Numbered from the stretch's first letter, positions 1 through 13,089 are shown. The stretch is DNA of 64,000 bases from Icerya purchasi (GCA_039619475.1 CM077116.1:380332760-380396759); one strand, 5' to 3'. The notes: generated from the sequence alone by a model not told the origin. Numbers and translations: made by a program.

Positions 1-806
1 AAGTCGAAATGGAATAGTAAACGAAGAACGCAATTTTGTGCAAATGGCTACATTGCTAACAGAACGTCTAAAAATGATTCGTTATTATTAAAAAATGGCT
101 TACGGAGAATATTTAGTTAGGCAAAATAAAGCGACATTGACAAATATGTCGCTTTGTTTATCGAAAAAAAAAAAAAAAAATTAAGTTGTTTCTTTTTCTT
201 CGTTAAGAGGATTTTTATTGAGACTAATCTGGATTTTCCGCTGACATTTCGTTGCCCGAGCAAACGATAATCAATAATGTGGCATTAATTACGTTGGTAA
301 GCTGAAATTTTCATCGACGCAATATTTCCTTCCAGCAACTGACAGTTTGTTTCGTTGATTTTATTTTCTCTCGTTAAATTACCTCATTTTTGTAAATTTA
401 ATTTTTCAGGAAAGACGGGGGGAGGGAGCTGTCGCCATTCCTGCTACTGTTCTCAGTTCGAAATGCCTCGCCGGTTGTTACCCAAAAAGTTATTATAATA
501 ATAGAAAAAAAAAAAAAACACAGCTGTGCAAAGGTATGGCCAATTTTTAGTTTTGAGAACGATAACGATCAATATGTACTGTGTGATTGCCAATAGTTCA
601 CGGCAACACCTCGAAATGTGCTTAGCGTTACATGGGGGAACTGTCGCAAATTCGCTAATGTTCTCCAACTGCTGTGCAGGGTTTGGATTTTAATTAATTT
701 TCGTAAAATGCAATTTCATAAGCATGCCATGAAAACGTTACGGATTCGGTTACAAGATTTTTTCCGAAACAGGATTTAAAATATTAAAAAGTATGGAACA
801 CCGTTC

Positions 807-863
<57 letters not shown>

Positions 864-3800
864 TTATGAGAACGAAAGAAAAAATAACAAAAAATAAATT
901 CTGCGTTGAAATTATTAAGTTTTAAAATTTTCTGCAAAAATGAATTTAAAGCTCATAAATACACGGAAACGTTTAGTGCCCGGCGTTATTTATATAATTT
1001 TATCGCTGAAATGATATAAAAACGACTTGTCGATATTTCTTTTACCGAAAGCAGAATCTTCAACATTGTTTTTATTATTTATTTTTTATTTTTCGGGTAA
1101 AACGTCGGAATAATTTTTATCCTTACGTCGAAAAACGAATTATTACCTTTTTATGTAAAATTCCTATTTAACGCGGTTTCAAAAAATACTTTTTTCTCTT
1201 AATTCTCTGAATGTTTCTTGTTATTTTTCTCGTTTCTCTTTTTCAGAATAAAAATTTCAATTTCCACACATTCCGTAACCTATTATTAGGAATCGATAAG
1301 AAATATGTAAGCTCAATTGCACCGACTACCGCAAAGAAGGCCAGATAAACCTTTCGCGACATCTTTCGCATGAACAAAGTGTGAAATTCGACTGATTATC
1401 TGCGCAAGAGTTACAAAAGAGTTCATACGTCAATAACAACCGGTGACGATACACATTTTTATTATTTACAAATTGTAAAACTTCTTGTTCGCGTGGGACA
1501 AGCGAGCTGACTCTATTAGATACGGCTATCTATAAAGCGTATCATTAACGCATTATCGTACGAATCGCCCTTGTTCATTGATGAACTTCTTCAGTGTCAC
1601 AAAAAATCACTTTTTCTCCATACGGAATTCCTATGATAATAAATCTGAGAAAAATATTATGCTCAAATAAAATAAAATAATAATAATAATAATGATGAAA
1701 ATGATGATAATAATAATGGTTATAATAATAAAATCGGTAAAGTTAAATTTTATCAGTACCGGAACCATTGTTGGCTGCGGATCGTAAAGGACATTTGTAC
1801 TTCAACATGGAAATATCCGTAAATTTTCAATGTTCTTCTTAGAACAATTTTAAATCAATGCGAAAATTACTTCGAAGAATACAAAATGAAAGTCATCCAA
1901 TGTCGCTTAATTCGTTCTTCCTCCAAACCGCTCAATTCTTCATGTAAAAACGGTGTCAGTTCGCAAGGCTCACACTAGCATTATTAGGGAACAGAACTGC
2001 AGTCGCGGTAGAAACATTTCCCCACCGTTAGTTCCCGTAACAGGTTTCTCCTCTTTTTATTTATATTTTCATAAAAAAAACGGGAATTTTTGTCGTATCG
2101 CGCTGCACATATTTTTAGCTTCCTTCGCAATTCGTCTTGTCTTTGCAATTAAAATGTTTCTTAAATGGAAATACATATACCGACTTCAAGTTTACTACAT
2201 AAAAATTTAAAAATAAAGATGCGCTAAAAAGTAAAAAACGACTATTCGATAATAAAAATTTAATAAAAACGCGCTAAAAGATTGAAAAATAATTATTCAA
2301 TAAAAAGTAGTATATTTTAAAGTGCTATTCGTTTTTAGAGATAATATCTATTATATAGTTCTTATGCAATAATCAAAGCACAGAAAGCATAAATTGCGAT
2401 ATATGTAGAAACAATTTAATGAGTATAATAACACAATCGCTCGTTTTCTGTGATCCGAGCACGGGAAACGGATATTTAACGCGGCTTTTAATTGTTATTG
2501 CAATATCGAGACTTAATTAAGGTACGAATGTTGTTTAAGAATACCATCACAATCTGACGGTATATATTACTCTGAAATAATATTATACTGTTTTCTTATC
2601 GGGAGTAATTATTTTTTACAGTTTAGTGTATTCAATTTTTATAGTGAATCTTGAAGTCGATTTTTTTTTTGCATTTTATTTCGAAATTTTCAGCGTAATA
2701 CTTGATTTTTTTTTTTTTTTTTTTTGGCTTCAAAAATCAACTTTTCTAAAAGTGACAGGCTTTTTTAATTGGTGCTTTTTTTAAATATTCGTTATTTTTG
2801 ATTCGAATCTATATTTATTTTCGCGGTAATTAATATTGATATTTAATTTTTTCTAATTACGTTTCCACGCTTAATATTGATAATATTTCAAGTATCATAG
2901 GTTTACGTTATATGTATCAATAAATAAAAAAAAATTATCCACAGAGACAACCACGTTTTTTCACGTTTTTTCTAATGACTACCGAACGATAATCACCGTG
3001 ATATGCTCACTCGGTACCACTACGAATTAGTACACTTTCGACTGAATAAAGAATCATTAAAGTCGATCTACGTGGGTGAAAGTTATGCGCGAAAAAACCT
3101 TCAAAAGAAAAAAAAACCCTCTTTTTTGAAGTCGGTAAAAAAAAATGAATGCTAAATTATAAACAAAACGAAATATTTTAAGAACAAACATTGTAAAGCA
3201 TTCGCATCTTTAATTATGAAAGAGAAGAAAAAAAACACGTGTCAACAGTGACATAAATATGTACATTGTAATGTGTACATTGCATGTATATACACTCGTA
3301 GATATAATATAGAAATAAAATAAATAAAAAAGCAAATAAGTAATCTAGAAGAACGTGCTGCGAACGCGAGTGTGTGTGTCGGTGAAACTGTTTGTCGGTC
3401 AGGGGTAAAAGGCCTAACTGGTGAAAAAGTCGATGACTGGAGAAATGTCGGTGATTGGTTTCCGCTCGAACAAAGGAAAAATAAAATAATGAGGCATGGA
3501 TAGAAAATGGAAGGCAGGTAGCAGAGTGAGTCGCGGATGGAACCTTGTTAGGAGATTTTTTGAGCAGTTTCGTTCGTCGGTCGGTAAAGAGTCGTGAAAA
3601 CGACCTCCAATAACAGAAAAATAGTTTTCTTGTTTTTGATTAATCAACCCGCCTGAGCGCGAAGTAGTAAATGATCGCCCGTCAGAATCGTGCTATGAAA
3701 TTTAAATTACGCGGAGATTGATCATTAAAGTACCAAATTACCCGGCACCGAATTAAATTGAGTTCACCCCATCGTCCAGCACGACGAGAGCAACCGATCC

Positions 3801-5110
3801 TATTCTTACGATCGGTCATCGCAACGTTCCATCACTACCGCCGACCGTACGGTGTTACGTATAATTTCATATAATTCATAATTAATTGTTATTATTTTTC
3901 TTATATATCGTAATAATCATTGTGTTTTTTAGCAGTCGGCCGTTCCAGAAAAGCGGCATCCCCGGGAAATCGGTCTAGAATCGATTATTACACTTCAATA
4001 TAGTATATGTTGGCTGAACGTCTAAAGGCATGTTCGGTATTATTATCGACTACATTCGATAATCGAGCAAAACTATATAATTGGTAAAAATGAGTATACG
4101 ATGAGTGCGAAAATTTCACTGACCGCATAGAATCTCAGTTATAAAGCTCGTATCCAACTAGCACAGCTGGTCTTTCAATGATTGTGCAAAATTCAAAAAT
4201 ATTTTTCGTCCGCTTTGGCTTAAACAGCGTGTAAAAAATCATTGTTTCAAGATTATGGAAGAAATATCGCGATACCTAAGATTTTTTTCTTGTTTTTACT
4301 ACTCGGACGAGCACGGAAGAAGAAATTTTTCAACCTCACTCGAAGAAGTTTGAAGATGCTATTTTTTTAAAGAATTTTTTGTCTAAATATTAAGAATTAA
4401 CATTTTAATCTGGCTATAGATTAGGAGGAAGCTCGTAATTCATTTGGTAAACGTCCTTTCTAACCGGATAATACTCATAACTATATGGCTAATGTATTTT
4501 GTTGCTTTTCGTTTTGTCCTACATTTAGCCAGTGGTTATGATCGAAACGGAATTAATTAAATCGAAATGCCGGATTCAAAAATAATTTAACGATTTTCAG
4601 CCACTTGTTGGTTTATAGCGACATAAATTAAGAATAAAAATCGTCTATAAGAAAAATTTTCTACATTTTCGTGCTATAAATTCAAGCATAACGAAGAAAT
4701 CTTACAAGTTATGCGAATTATTAAAAATTACTGCTCAATCGACGATATGGTCAATAAAGGTAAGAAGTACACAAGCATATAAACTCGCTATCATCTCTTC
4801 CAGAGACTATTCCCGTGAAAACCTTCAAGAGATTGACACAGGCGAGAGTCGTATTGTATAAGAGAAAAGAAAAATTCTCAATTGACCGGTTAAAAATTCA
4901 CGCACCACTGGATTTTTTTCTCTCGCGCAATATGTAACACTTTCTTTTTTTAAATAATGAAAATTATAAATAACAAACATCTCAAGAATAAATATGAAAT
5001 TTAAAATATGATAGCAACATTTTTTCGGAGCAGTATCCAACGTTTTCAGCGACGAAAGGTAAAAGAAAAACACACTTTTTTTTTCTTTTTTTTGGGCTCG
5101 TCAACTAGGG
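1..5110. other. AT-rich intergenic or intronic DNA, no gene recognised
   Basis: No open frame here resembles a protein family I know. The stretch holds homopolymer runs, a TA microsatellite (811-859), an imperfect TAA run near 1675-1735, and a short degenerate duplication around 2210-2330 (two AT-rich units each containing GCGCTAAAA). The part from about 3650 to 3990 is richer in GC and less repetitive than its surroundings and could be unique regulatory sequence, but I see no specific signal. Confidence 0.6.
811..859. repeat. (TA)n microsatellite
   Basis: About 24 uninterrupted TA dinucleotides. A simple repeat with no associated gene. Confidence 0.95.
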
Positions 5111-5460
5111 ACCTTACCTAGAAACGATAGGAAGAAGAGTTAATCAATTAAAATAGTGTAGACACTCGACTATCGCCTTCTTCGTAATTAAGAAAAAAAC
5201 ACGCAAGAGAAATATTAGTAGAGATTAAACGCAGTATTATACGGAGTCACAGTCTGAAAGAGATCTCGACTGAATTTTAATTATTTTATCTTATTTTTTT
5301 TTATGGCCTTTTTACCTAAATTTTCTTCTGTAATGCAGCCGAATTTTCTGGATGACGCTCAAATCGGTATTTTTTACATCGGTCGCTTCCTATTATAGTA
5401 CTACTTACTATCAGCTTACTCAAGAAAAGAAATAAAGTGTAAAAAAAATATTATTAATGT
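5111..5460 (+). repeat. Left arm of the 5.1-6.2 kb inverted repeat
   Basis: It pairs with 5810-6164. The inner edge fades into an AT-rich tract (AATATTATTAATG matching CATTATTATTATT), so the inner boundary is approximate. Confidence 0.8.
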
Positions 5461-5809
5461 TTTTCCAATAAATTTACTTACCTTACACCGTTCTCAGAGG
5501 CCCATTATGATAGGGAACTTTTTTTTCCCAATTAATGTTTAGAAACGGAAAGGTAAAATTATAAAATTCCTCGCTTGTACTCAAAAATTGAGATTTCAGT
5601 CTGAACACATGAAAACTCTCTAGTATTGTTCTGGCCAGCAGCTCGGAGCACAATTCACGTTATGCGAATCTCGGTCCTCATCCGGTTTAACATGCATGGC
5701 ACCGCCGTTGCAGTGCTTAAGTTGTGCTATCTCAAGATCTAGTCAAATGTGTAGCGACATTTACATGTTCTGTTTTTAACGCGAAGCGTATCCTCTTTAT
5801 GCTACAAGC

Positions 5810-6164
5810 ATTATTATTATTATTTTTTTTCCACTTTATTTCTTTTCTTAAGTAAGCTGATAGTAAGTAGTACTATAATAGGAAGCGACCGATGTGAAAA
5901 ATACCGATTTGAGCGCCATCCAGAAAATTCAGCTGCATTACAGAAGAAAATTTAAGTAAAAAAGGCCATAAAAAAAAAATAATATAAAACAATTAAAATT
6001 CAGTCGAGATCTCTTTCAGACTGTGACTCCGTATAACACTGTGTTTAATCTCTACCAATATTTCTTTTGCGTGTTTTTTTTTCTTAATTACGAAGACGGC
6101 GATAATCAAGTGTCTACTCTATTTTAATTAGTTAACTCTTCTTCCTATCGTTTTTGGGTGAGGT
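5810..6164 (-). repeat. Right arm of the 5.1-6.2 kb inverted repeat
   Basis: Reverse complement of 5111-5460. Similarity stops after GGTGAGGT at 6157-6164; beyond it the flanking sequences of the two arms no longer match. Confidence 0.8.
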
Positions 6165-6842
6165 TCAGCATTCCAGTGTGAATGACGAATTGCGCATGCG
6201 CTGTCAGATTTCTCCTTCATATAAATGACGAAGAAGCATTTCAAGGTACGCCAAGAAGCCAAATTTGAGGTTAGCCGGTTCGTAAACACTTATTACTACT
6301 TGATAGATACTAAAAAGATACAAGGCAATAAAGCGCGCTGTTCTATTTGTACCTCTGTTGAATATCTGTTATACATCTGTTAAATTTATATATAGTTAAG
6401 TGTTATATTTAAGTTCTATTACCTACTTGTTAGGTACGTGTTAAGTATTTAAGCTGAAGATGCGCTTCGGTAAACGTTTCTTTATTATTTAATTTAACGG
6501 AATTCATCGTTTGCTGTAAGCGTCGTAATATTTGTTTTACGCGATGCAACAATGTAGATCTCTATTCATGGTACATTTATATGTTTCTTTCTTTTGCTAG
6601 GCACGCGAGATTGTCTATATTAGATCACGCCAGTTGCCAAATCTGTCGGTAAATGACCAGTTTAAATTCTAGTTTCTACCATCTACCAGTCAGGAAGATG
6701 ATACTATTAAGCGTGATTATTCGTGTGCGCACACTGTAACAATCGTACAAGGTGCACCCAAACCGTAACAAAGATTATTTTGTACTTTTAATTAATTTCT
6801 CTACATCACAACTGGCAATGTTTCACCCGGCCATCTGTTTTT

Positions 6843-6879
<37 letters not shown>

Positions 6880-6984
6880 TTACATATAAAAATTTAATGT
6901 GGTCAGCGGTGGAAACCATCCAATTAAGTTTTCGATTCCTCCACTCCACATTGTACGATCATTAATCTTATCTTAAAATACTAC
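6165..6984. other. Non-coding stretch with a TTA microsatellite
   Basis: No ORF of interest. It contains an imperfect repeat of CTGTTGAATATCTGTTATAC-like units near 6350-6440, a short sequence resembling part of a hammerhead ribozyme core near 6454-6476 (discussed under findings), and a TTA/TTATTA microsatellite at about 6848-6879. Confidence 0.5.
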
Positions 6985-7330
6985 AATATTAATATAAATT
7001 AATATTGCACTACTTCCTGTATTCCAATTCTTTTTTGACCGATTTATTGAAAATATTCATTTTATCCCGTACCAATTCACCACAGTCTTCCGCTATCTCT
7101 ATATTTAGAACGTTGCATCCATTCAGGATATGCGCTGCATACTGTCCTGCTCGTTGTATCTAATGCAATTTTCAGTTTCCGCTATATTAAATCTTTTCAG
7201 ATAGATCTTGAAATTTCCATGTTCTGATATAAACTGAACATTGTAAAAAATGTCAGGTATGAAATCTCTGGTTTTTTCTTTAAAATTGAAATTAAAATAC
7301 AGCGACGCAATAGAGTGTTTTGTCCCAATA
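6985..7330 (-). pseudogene. R1-like LINE 3' tail relic (C-terminal Cys/His region)
   Basis: Read on the minus strand, the sequence gives FISEHGNFKIYLKRFN followed by a Cys-rich stretch (ETENC, RCNEQD) and a HILNGC-type segment in a neighbouring frame. The order 'GHGxF..YL.RF, CxxC, HxLxxC' is characteristic of the region after the reverse transcriptase in R1/I-type non-LTR retrotransposons. Here the first residue pair is EHG instead of GHG and at least one frame change separates the halves. No RT core, endonuclease or poly(A) tail is visible, so this is only a decayed 3' end. The clade call is inference. Confidence 0.5.
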
Positions 7331-7419
7331 AAATTCTAATTCCGTCAGATTCCATTCTAATTGCTGCTATTTACACGTGTTGGTGGGTAATTGTCTTTTT
7401 TTTTTTCTTTTGAGCATGT

Positions 7420-8160
7420 CGGCTAAGGACGCGTTACCCAATCCAAAGGTATGACAGCACTAATGATTATATTATAGGAAATATGATAGAAGTAGAACAT
7501 ATGAATGAAGCTAACAAAGGAATAACCAAGGGAGAAGGAAAAGAAAAGATGATGTGAGCGCTGTAAGACGTAGGGAGGCCAAGACGCAAAAGACCGGAAT
7601 ACAGTATCGCGCGTTCTGAAGAAATGAAAGGGCATTCAAGTAAAATGTGATTTGCATCACAAGTGAAGTTTGCTTCTGACGGATCAAACGGGCAAGAGGA
7701 GGCTGAGTAATGGAGAAACGGAAGAGCGAAGCAGGAAGCAAGCTGTGGTTTAACCGAAGTCTAATTATAGATGAGATAGTTAACCGCTTCACGTTGAGGA
7801 AATTAAGAAACCACGGAAAAAGAGTAAGTATGGATTGTATGGATAAATAAAAAGAAGCAGGATTAGAAAATGAAGAAGGATAGAGATCAAATCAACAGTC
7901 GCCGTGGCAACGAAAGGAAAGAGGAAGAAGACTTTGGGCTAGAATATGACTAATAAAGCGACCGTCTGAAGCAGTCGAACGTGCCAACGAGTCAACTAAC
8001 TCGTTTCTCGAAATTCCACAATGACTAGGAATCCACAATAGATCAATACGGGGACAGAGTGGGAATAGAATAGATGTGAAATTAAGGAGCCGCTGCTGAC
8101 AAGCCCAGGGAAAGGACCCAAGCAAGAAAAGAAAAAGAAATATAGGAAATAACAAAAATT
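7420..8160 (-). pseudogene. LINE RNase H and C-terminal region, relic
   Basis: On the minus strand a frame of 87 codons (8155-7892) carries DLLWIPSHCGISRNELVDSL. This matches the last conserved block of the RNase H domain in LINE ORF2 proteins (consensus W-x-P-x-H-x-G-I-x-x-N-E-x-A/V-D), with the terminal Asp kept. Downstream, after stops and frame changes, 7792-7511 gives ISSIIRLRLNHSLLP, the R-x-R-x-x-H block that usually lies between RNase H and the terminal zinc knuckle. The copy is frameshifted and lacks RT and endonuclease. Similar motifs occur at 14.9-15.4 kb, 52-53 kb and 62.3-62.7 kb, suggesting one family. Confidence 0.65.
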
Positions 8161-8261
8161 ATCACTTGCGCCAGGTTAATGTATTCAAAATATATTTATA
8201 TGCTTCATTTTATTTAACATCATGCACATACACATACGTATATACATATGTGTGTGCGCGT

Positions 8262-8545
8262 GTATATATACTAGCTGTTTCCCACGGCTTCGCTCGTGTA
8301 TACCCGTTGAAATTTGTACTTGGAAATTCATAAAAAAAAATTTGTTTTATCTCGAATTATACTTATGTAAAGATTCTTTCTCTCTTTTGGGGGAAACATG
8401 TTTATCACCGTTCAACAAAAAAGTGGTCCTCACGTTCCACGTTTAGCTGAAGATTATCGATCTTTCTGTAACCTGTCTGTCTTGATTTAACAAAAAGTTT
8501 CGCTCAACTAAACAGCACACGCAGCCATCATTTTGAAGGGGCCGA
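8262..8545 (+). repeat. Interspersed-repeat relic with a CCCACGGCTTCGCTCG motif
   Basis: Sequence from about 8270 reads CTAGCTGTTTCCCACGGCTT followed by CGCTCGTG. From general knowledge, a 'CTAGC...CCCGCGGCTTCGCTCG' segment occurs at the edge of dispersed repeats in many insect genomes. I cannot assign an element class. The limits are approximate and the preceding TA/TACATA repeat may be part of it. Confidence 0.4.
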
Positions 8546-8699
8546 GTTATTCACACGGTGATCTCCCGTAATATTACACATTTAGGAGAACATCTTCTCA
8601 CCCATATCTTCTAATGAACAAGGTGTCTGGGATATATTAGGACCGGGTTAAAAAATAAATGCAAAATCACTTCTATAGCTAAACGGGACATCATTCGCG

Positions 8700-10050
8700 A
8701 ACTGCGAATAATGACAGCCGGTATTCAGTGTTAATGAGGATTTTTTGAACGTTTCCTTAGTAGCCCGACCGGTTCGCCAAATACACATTATTAAAAAGTT
8801 CCGTTCGATATACATATAACTAAAGTCGACGAAAGCGACTCATTTCCCTTCATTTGATCTGCGGCCATTTCTAGTGAAGGGAAAAACGGGAAAAGGCCAA
8901 TGAATGGGTTCGAAATGCCAGCGCATAATTAACGCAGTTTCAGGAATGACCAGCGTTTGCTATTCCGAGGAATACGTTGATCGGAAACGAGCGGGCCCGA
9001 ACAACAGATGTCAACCTAAGCAGATAGGTCACATACATTTGCTATTGTGTGTACCGGCGTAATTCAGCTTTGGCCAGCTACGACTACTTTATAAGGCCAT
9101 TTCCATAGAGTACCTCGCGCGCGCATACATTTTATGTATTCTATACGTACGCATAGCAGACGGACACGCACACACACACACACACACGGTTTTGCAGCGG
9201 TGGCGTGTACTTAAAAAAGTATCCGCTGTATACACAACACTGGAATCTGATCTGCACTTTTCTGAATAATGATAATAACTAATAATAAAACACGTAGAGT
9301 CCAGATACGCTAGGCGTGTTGACATAAGCCGCTCGCCGGGGTATGATTAATCGTGCGAGCTGAGAGCGAACCAGTTCGCAAGCCGGGCCGAGCTGCGGCG
9401 ATCGTGCTTTCTAGAATTGAAACAGTATGACAGGGCACGCGCGCGCTTCGTCTCCAAGTGGATAATTAAGCAAACGGCGAAATGCGGTAGAGTGGAAAAA
9501 GAAAAAATACCACTCTGAACCGAATGTGGCAATGCACGAGCGAAAGATGCCAAGTGGACAGCAGCGATACGACTAACCGGTACAAAGGAGAGATAAGATG
9601 GCCGAGCGACGGCCGGCAAGTCGCTGGGCGCCTTATAAATTTCAATTGCTCAAGCCGCAGCGCAAGCCTCGGTGCAGGTATCGCCGCAGCCTCAGAGACA
9701 CGTAATAGCCCCGTTTCTGAGATACCCGATGGAGTAACAAAGACAAAACTCGATTCGGTAATAATACGCAAAAACAAAGAAGTCCACGGCGTCGCCGACA
9801 ACCTTTATTTCAGTCCGGTCGGCCCTATTCAAAGATACCATTTGTTGCCAGAGCCGTAGCCGCGCTATCAGCACTCGTAACAAGTCTCAAACGAGCCTAA
9901 TCAAATCCTCATTTGCGTTGCGGAAACCGACGGCCGCTCAAAAATTCCGATAGCTGCCGACGCTAATCTCTACGTGCCTGTGGCTCCCGCATTAAACACA
10001 AATAGCCCGAGCTAGCTAGAAGTCGCCGGAATCGCTTTCGCCGATAAACT
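8700..10050. promoter_or_regulatory. GC- and CpG-richer unique patch, possible host promoter or enhancer
   Basis: This stretch is clearly richer in G+C and CpG than its neighbours and is not obviously repetitive, apart from a CA microsatellite at about 9167-9187. TATA-like boxes occur at 9089 (TTTATAAGG) and 9633-9640 (TTATAAAT, preceded by GGGCGCC). A 111-codon ATG-initiated frame on plus (9524-9859) and equally long frames on minus have no recognisable domain and are probably by-products of the base composition. A promoter or first non-coding exon is possible. There is no splice-supported coding exon. Confidence 0.3.
9167..9187. repeat. (CA)n microsatellite
   Basis: About ten CA units inside the GC-rich patch. 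Confidence 0.85.
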
Positions 10051-11029
10051 TTTTATATTGACTCCCCCCGGAACTATTAATCTGACGTTATAATTTACGC
10101 GCGTACTTTTTCTCCGTAAATTATAAATTATGCGATTTTCATTTTCCATTTGGTGAGCAGACTAAATCGAAATAAATATTTTGCTCTCGCTTTCTGGTAA
10201 TGACTCCGTACGGTTCCCCCTAATATAAACTATACCCAAAACGCCAATCAATTCTTTCACAGTCCTTATAGGGGAATTACATTTACACCTATCATGTCAA
10301 TTAAGTTTCGGGATGTTGCTCAGCTACTTAATGATACTATTAACAGAACATGAGACGTATTTTCACTTCAAGGATATCGCAATAGCAGAGATAGAGCGAT
10401 AAAAAGTATTCCGACGGTGGATAACCGTTTGCGCATAAAGAACTGGCCCCGAGTTCCTAAGGCGGATTTAATAGAGACCGACATTTACATTACGGAAGTT
10501 TATCGAAAAAACTGATTGCAAATCCAGAATGAACTGTAAAATCCATCGTAACGATTATCATGGCAAGGAAAGAAATTACTTCACCGGGACATACGAAATA
10601 GTATGTGAATAGGCAAACAAATTATGTTTTCATTTCAATAAAGAAAACATCGTACCTGTATCTATTTGCAAATAGTGTTAGAAATACGCACGACATTAAA
10701 AATTTTACGAATTATACTTATTCCCTCATATATTAGTATTTTTTTTTTTTTTTGCGCACGTCAACCATGTAATAACGTGGGCGAAATTTTTGGATATATT
10801 CAACGTGCGTAGTTAGGATTTTAGAAATATTTGGGCACTTTGGTAAAACACTTAAATTACTATTTAAATTATCTTCTAATCGCAATCTCGCAAAATTAAC
10901 AAATTAAACGTAAACTTCTTCCTCACATAAGTGTAACCACTCAAGAACGAAATTGAAGGAAATCCGCTAAAGTTTCCGAGCGTTAACTTTAATTCTTTTA
11001 ATCAAACCGTACCAGCAGTTATTTCAAAA
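10051..11029. other. Non-coding AT-rich DNA
   Basis: I see no ORF, repeat structure or RNA signal that I can support here. Confidence 0.5.
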
Positions 11030-11730
11030 ACATCAATGATGTAAATGGCTATCATTGACTGTATAGAAAAATCTTAGCCCAGATTACGGGTTACATTGAT
11101 AAAATGTCTTGAAGACGAAATATAAATGAATCTATAATAAGTTAGATAATCTTACCAAACTCGAAGCTTTCTAAGAAAATTATTGAAATAACATCCCGTC
11201 AGAAGTAGAATTTTGGTATAGCTCTCGTTAAAATGTCAAATAGTATATTGCATACGCTTTACAAAATAAGTTCGAAGTTTCACTTCAGTGTTTCAGAAGT
11301 ATACACGGCCAGAGTAAATAAACCAGCTATGGCGTATAGTTGATTAGTTAATTGTGTTTCATTCGAGTATAATATCCCGTTGTCACATACTGACACTTCT
11401 AAAAAAAGAAAAAAAAAAAAAAAAGATTCACTCGCGTTAAGTTAATGTCCATAATCGACTTGTTAAAAAAAGAAATAATGAGGTTAAAAATACGTCGTAA
11501 ATGAATCAGTGTATCTGCTACATTCATATTGATAATCTTCCGTCAAAAAAAACTCGCAGTTTTATAAGGATAAAAAACATTTCTTCTGCGTCGCATGATA
11601 AACTCAGTGTCAGAATAACCAAAATTTAACCAGTTACTGTAGTTGATTAGCTAATTTTGTTTCGTTCAGGTTGAAAAACTTCCAAAAATTTCACTTATAC
11701 TGTATTATAATGTTCATAATTGACGAGACC
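11030..11730. repeat. Degenerate direct repeat, two copies or more, spacing about 300 bp
   Basis: TAGTTGATTAGTTAATTGTG (11337) recurs as TAGTTGATTAGCTAATTTTG (11640). The downstream block AATGTCCATAATCGAC (about 11443) recurs as AATGTTCATAATTGAC (about 11708). A weaker related block lies near 11040. The copies are strongly diverged and non-coding, so this may be an old tandem duplication or the remains of a minisatellite. Confidence 0.5.
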
Positions 11731-13089
11731 CCCTCCCAAATGTACCCTCCTAAAATACATAACTACTATGATCTCGATTTTTAATTCACGCTGAAGTTAT
11801 TTTCCCTGTGGTGGTAATAGCATCGTCTGAATTTATTAAGTAAGGTTAGGTGAACATTTGAGAAAGTCTAAGTAGAAGGAAGGTACTGTAGCGATTAATA
11901 TTCTCAATATTTGGACCTGGGCTAACGTTTAAGCGTTTTACTCTTCTACTAAGTCGGCGACAATATTGCAGATAAGTAAACATAGCTGTTCTCTCGGATG
12001 TAAAGAAACTTTTTATATAACACGGATTGAAGAGGTTTTAAATTAACGAGTCTTTCTTAATGTATTAAAATAGAACAAACGGTTACTAAGAGAAAGCAAA
12101 TCTAGTATGGAATACGTTACTCTTTCGCATCTCCCTAGCATCGTACTTATTTTATACTAGTGGCATATCTAAAATTGAGTTTGTTGCAAATAAGACGCGG
12201 TTTTTTTCGCATCTAGCGGCCCAATCAGATGTAGATTTAATGCAGCAGTTAACAGAACCGTATAAAGAATTTTGCGAATTCCTCAGACTGCAGAAAAATA
12301 TATTAATAAATGCGGAAATTGATGGGCAAAATTGTGTTCCGTACTGAAGTATAACATTCTATGTTATAAAAGATTAACCTATATTAAGCACATCGATAAA
12401 ACTCCTTAGAACATCTGCGATGTTTAATAGGCAAATATCAGCTGAAAATAGATTAAGTCATGCTATGTAAACTGTTATAAGTAACAGCCGTCCGCTTAGG
12501 GGCAACACCTATAGAAAGGAAAAAGAAACGAATAAAAAAAAAACGAAACTTAGAATAGTACTTAAGAGGGGCGTAATCGGGTCTAGAATTTTGAAAAAAT
12601 TAATTCTTTTTTTTTTTTTTTGGCTTATTCTAAAAGCTTAGACCTTTAAGAATATACTCTCGGAAGAAAATTTTAAAATTCCAATAATTTATGCAGTTAT
12701 AGCTATTTTAGTGGCGCAGCAACTAAATCCATCACGCCGGAACTGACTATTTTTAGTGTGATGATATTATATAAATGTATAAACATAGGTAATCATAAAG
12801 ACTTAAAAGTCGATTAACCGAAGTTTGTGGTAACGTATTTTTTTGAAATCCTTTTCATGCTCAGTGTTCAGTTCAGCTCAATTTAGCTGTACGTAATCAC
12901 AGTTTGAAAATAAATCATTTTGAGCGTTAATTTTAGTTTTTGCGAGTAAAATGTGAGACAAATACGATACTTGCGGTATTATAAATATTCCGTGATATTT
13001 GATTAATTCACGATCTCTTAGATATCGTTCTAACTTGCCGTCGCTATAATAATATGGTTTCGTCAAAGATGCTGACTCGGCCAAAACCA
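11731..13089. other. Non-coding AT-rich DNA
   Basis: No supported gene. A short minus-strand open frame at 12878-13084 has no recognisable domain. Confidence 0.45.

Larger units (their letters stand above)
5111..6164. repeat. Long inverted repeat (fold-back element), arms about 350 bp
   Basis: The left arm (about 5111-5460) is the reverse complement of the right arm (about 5810-6164) over nearly its whole length, with scattered mismatches and small length differences. Matching landmarks are CGATAGGAAGAAGAGTTAA at 5134 against TTAACTCTTCTTCCTATCG at 6132, and CTATCAGCTTACT near 5409 against AGTAAGCTGATAG near 5851. A spacer of about 350 bp (5461-5809) separates the arms and carries no recognisable ORF. 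No target-site duplication is obvious at the edges. It could be a fold-back transposon, a MITE with very long termini, or two opposed copies of one repeat. If transcribed it would form a long duplex. Confidence 0.85.

Noticed and set aside
9347..9883. Minus-strand open frames in the GC-rich patch
   Set aside because: Several overlapping frames on both strands are open at once, as expected from base composition; none has a domain.
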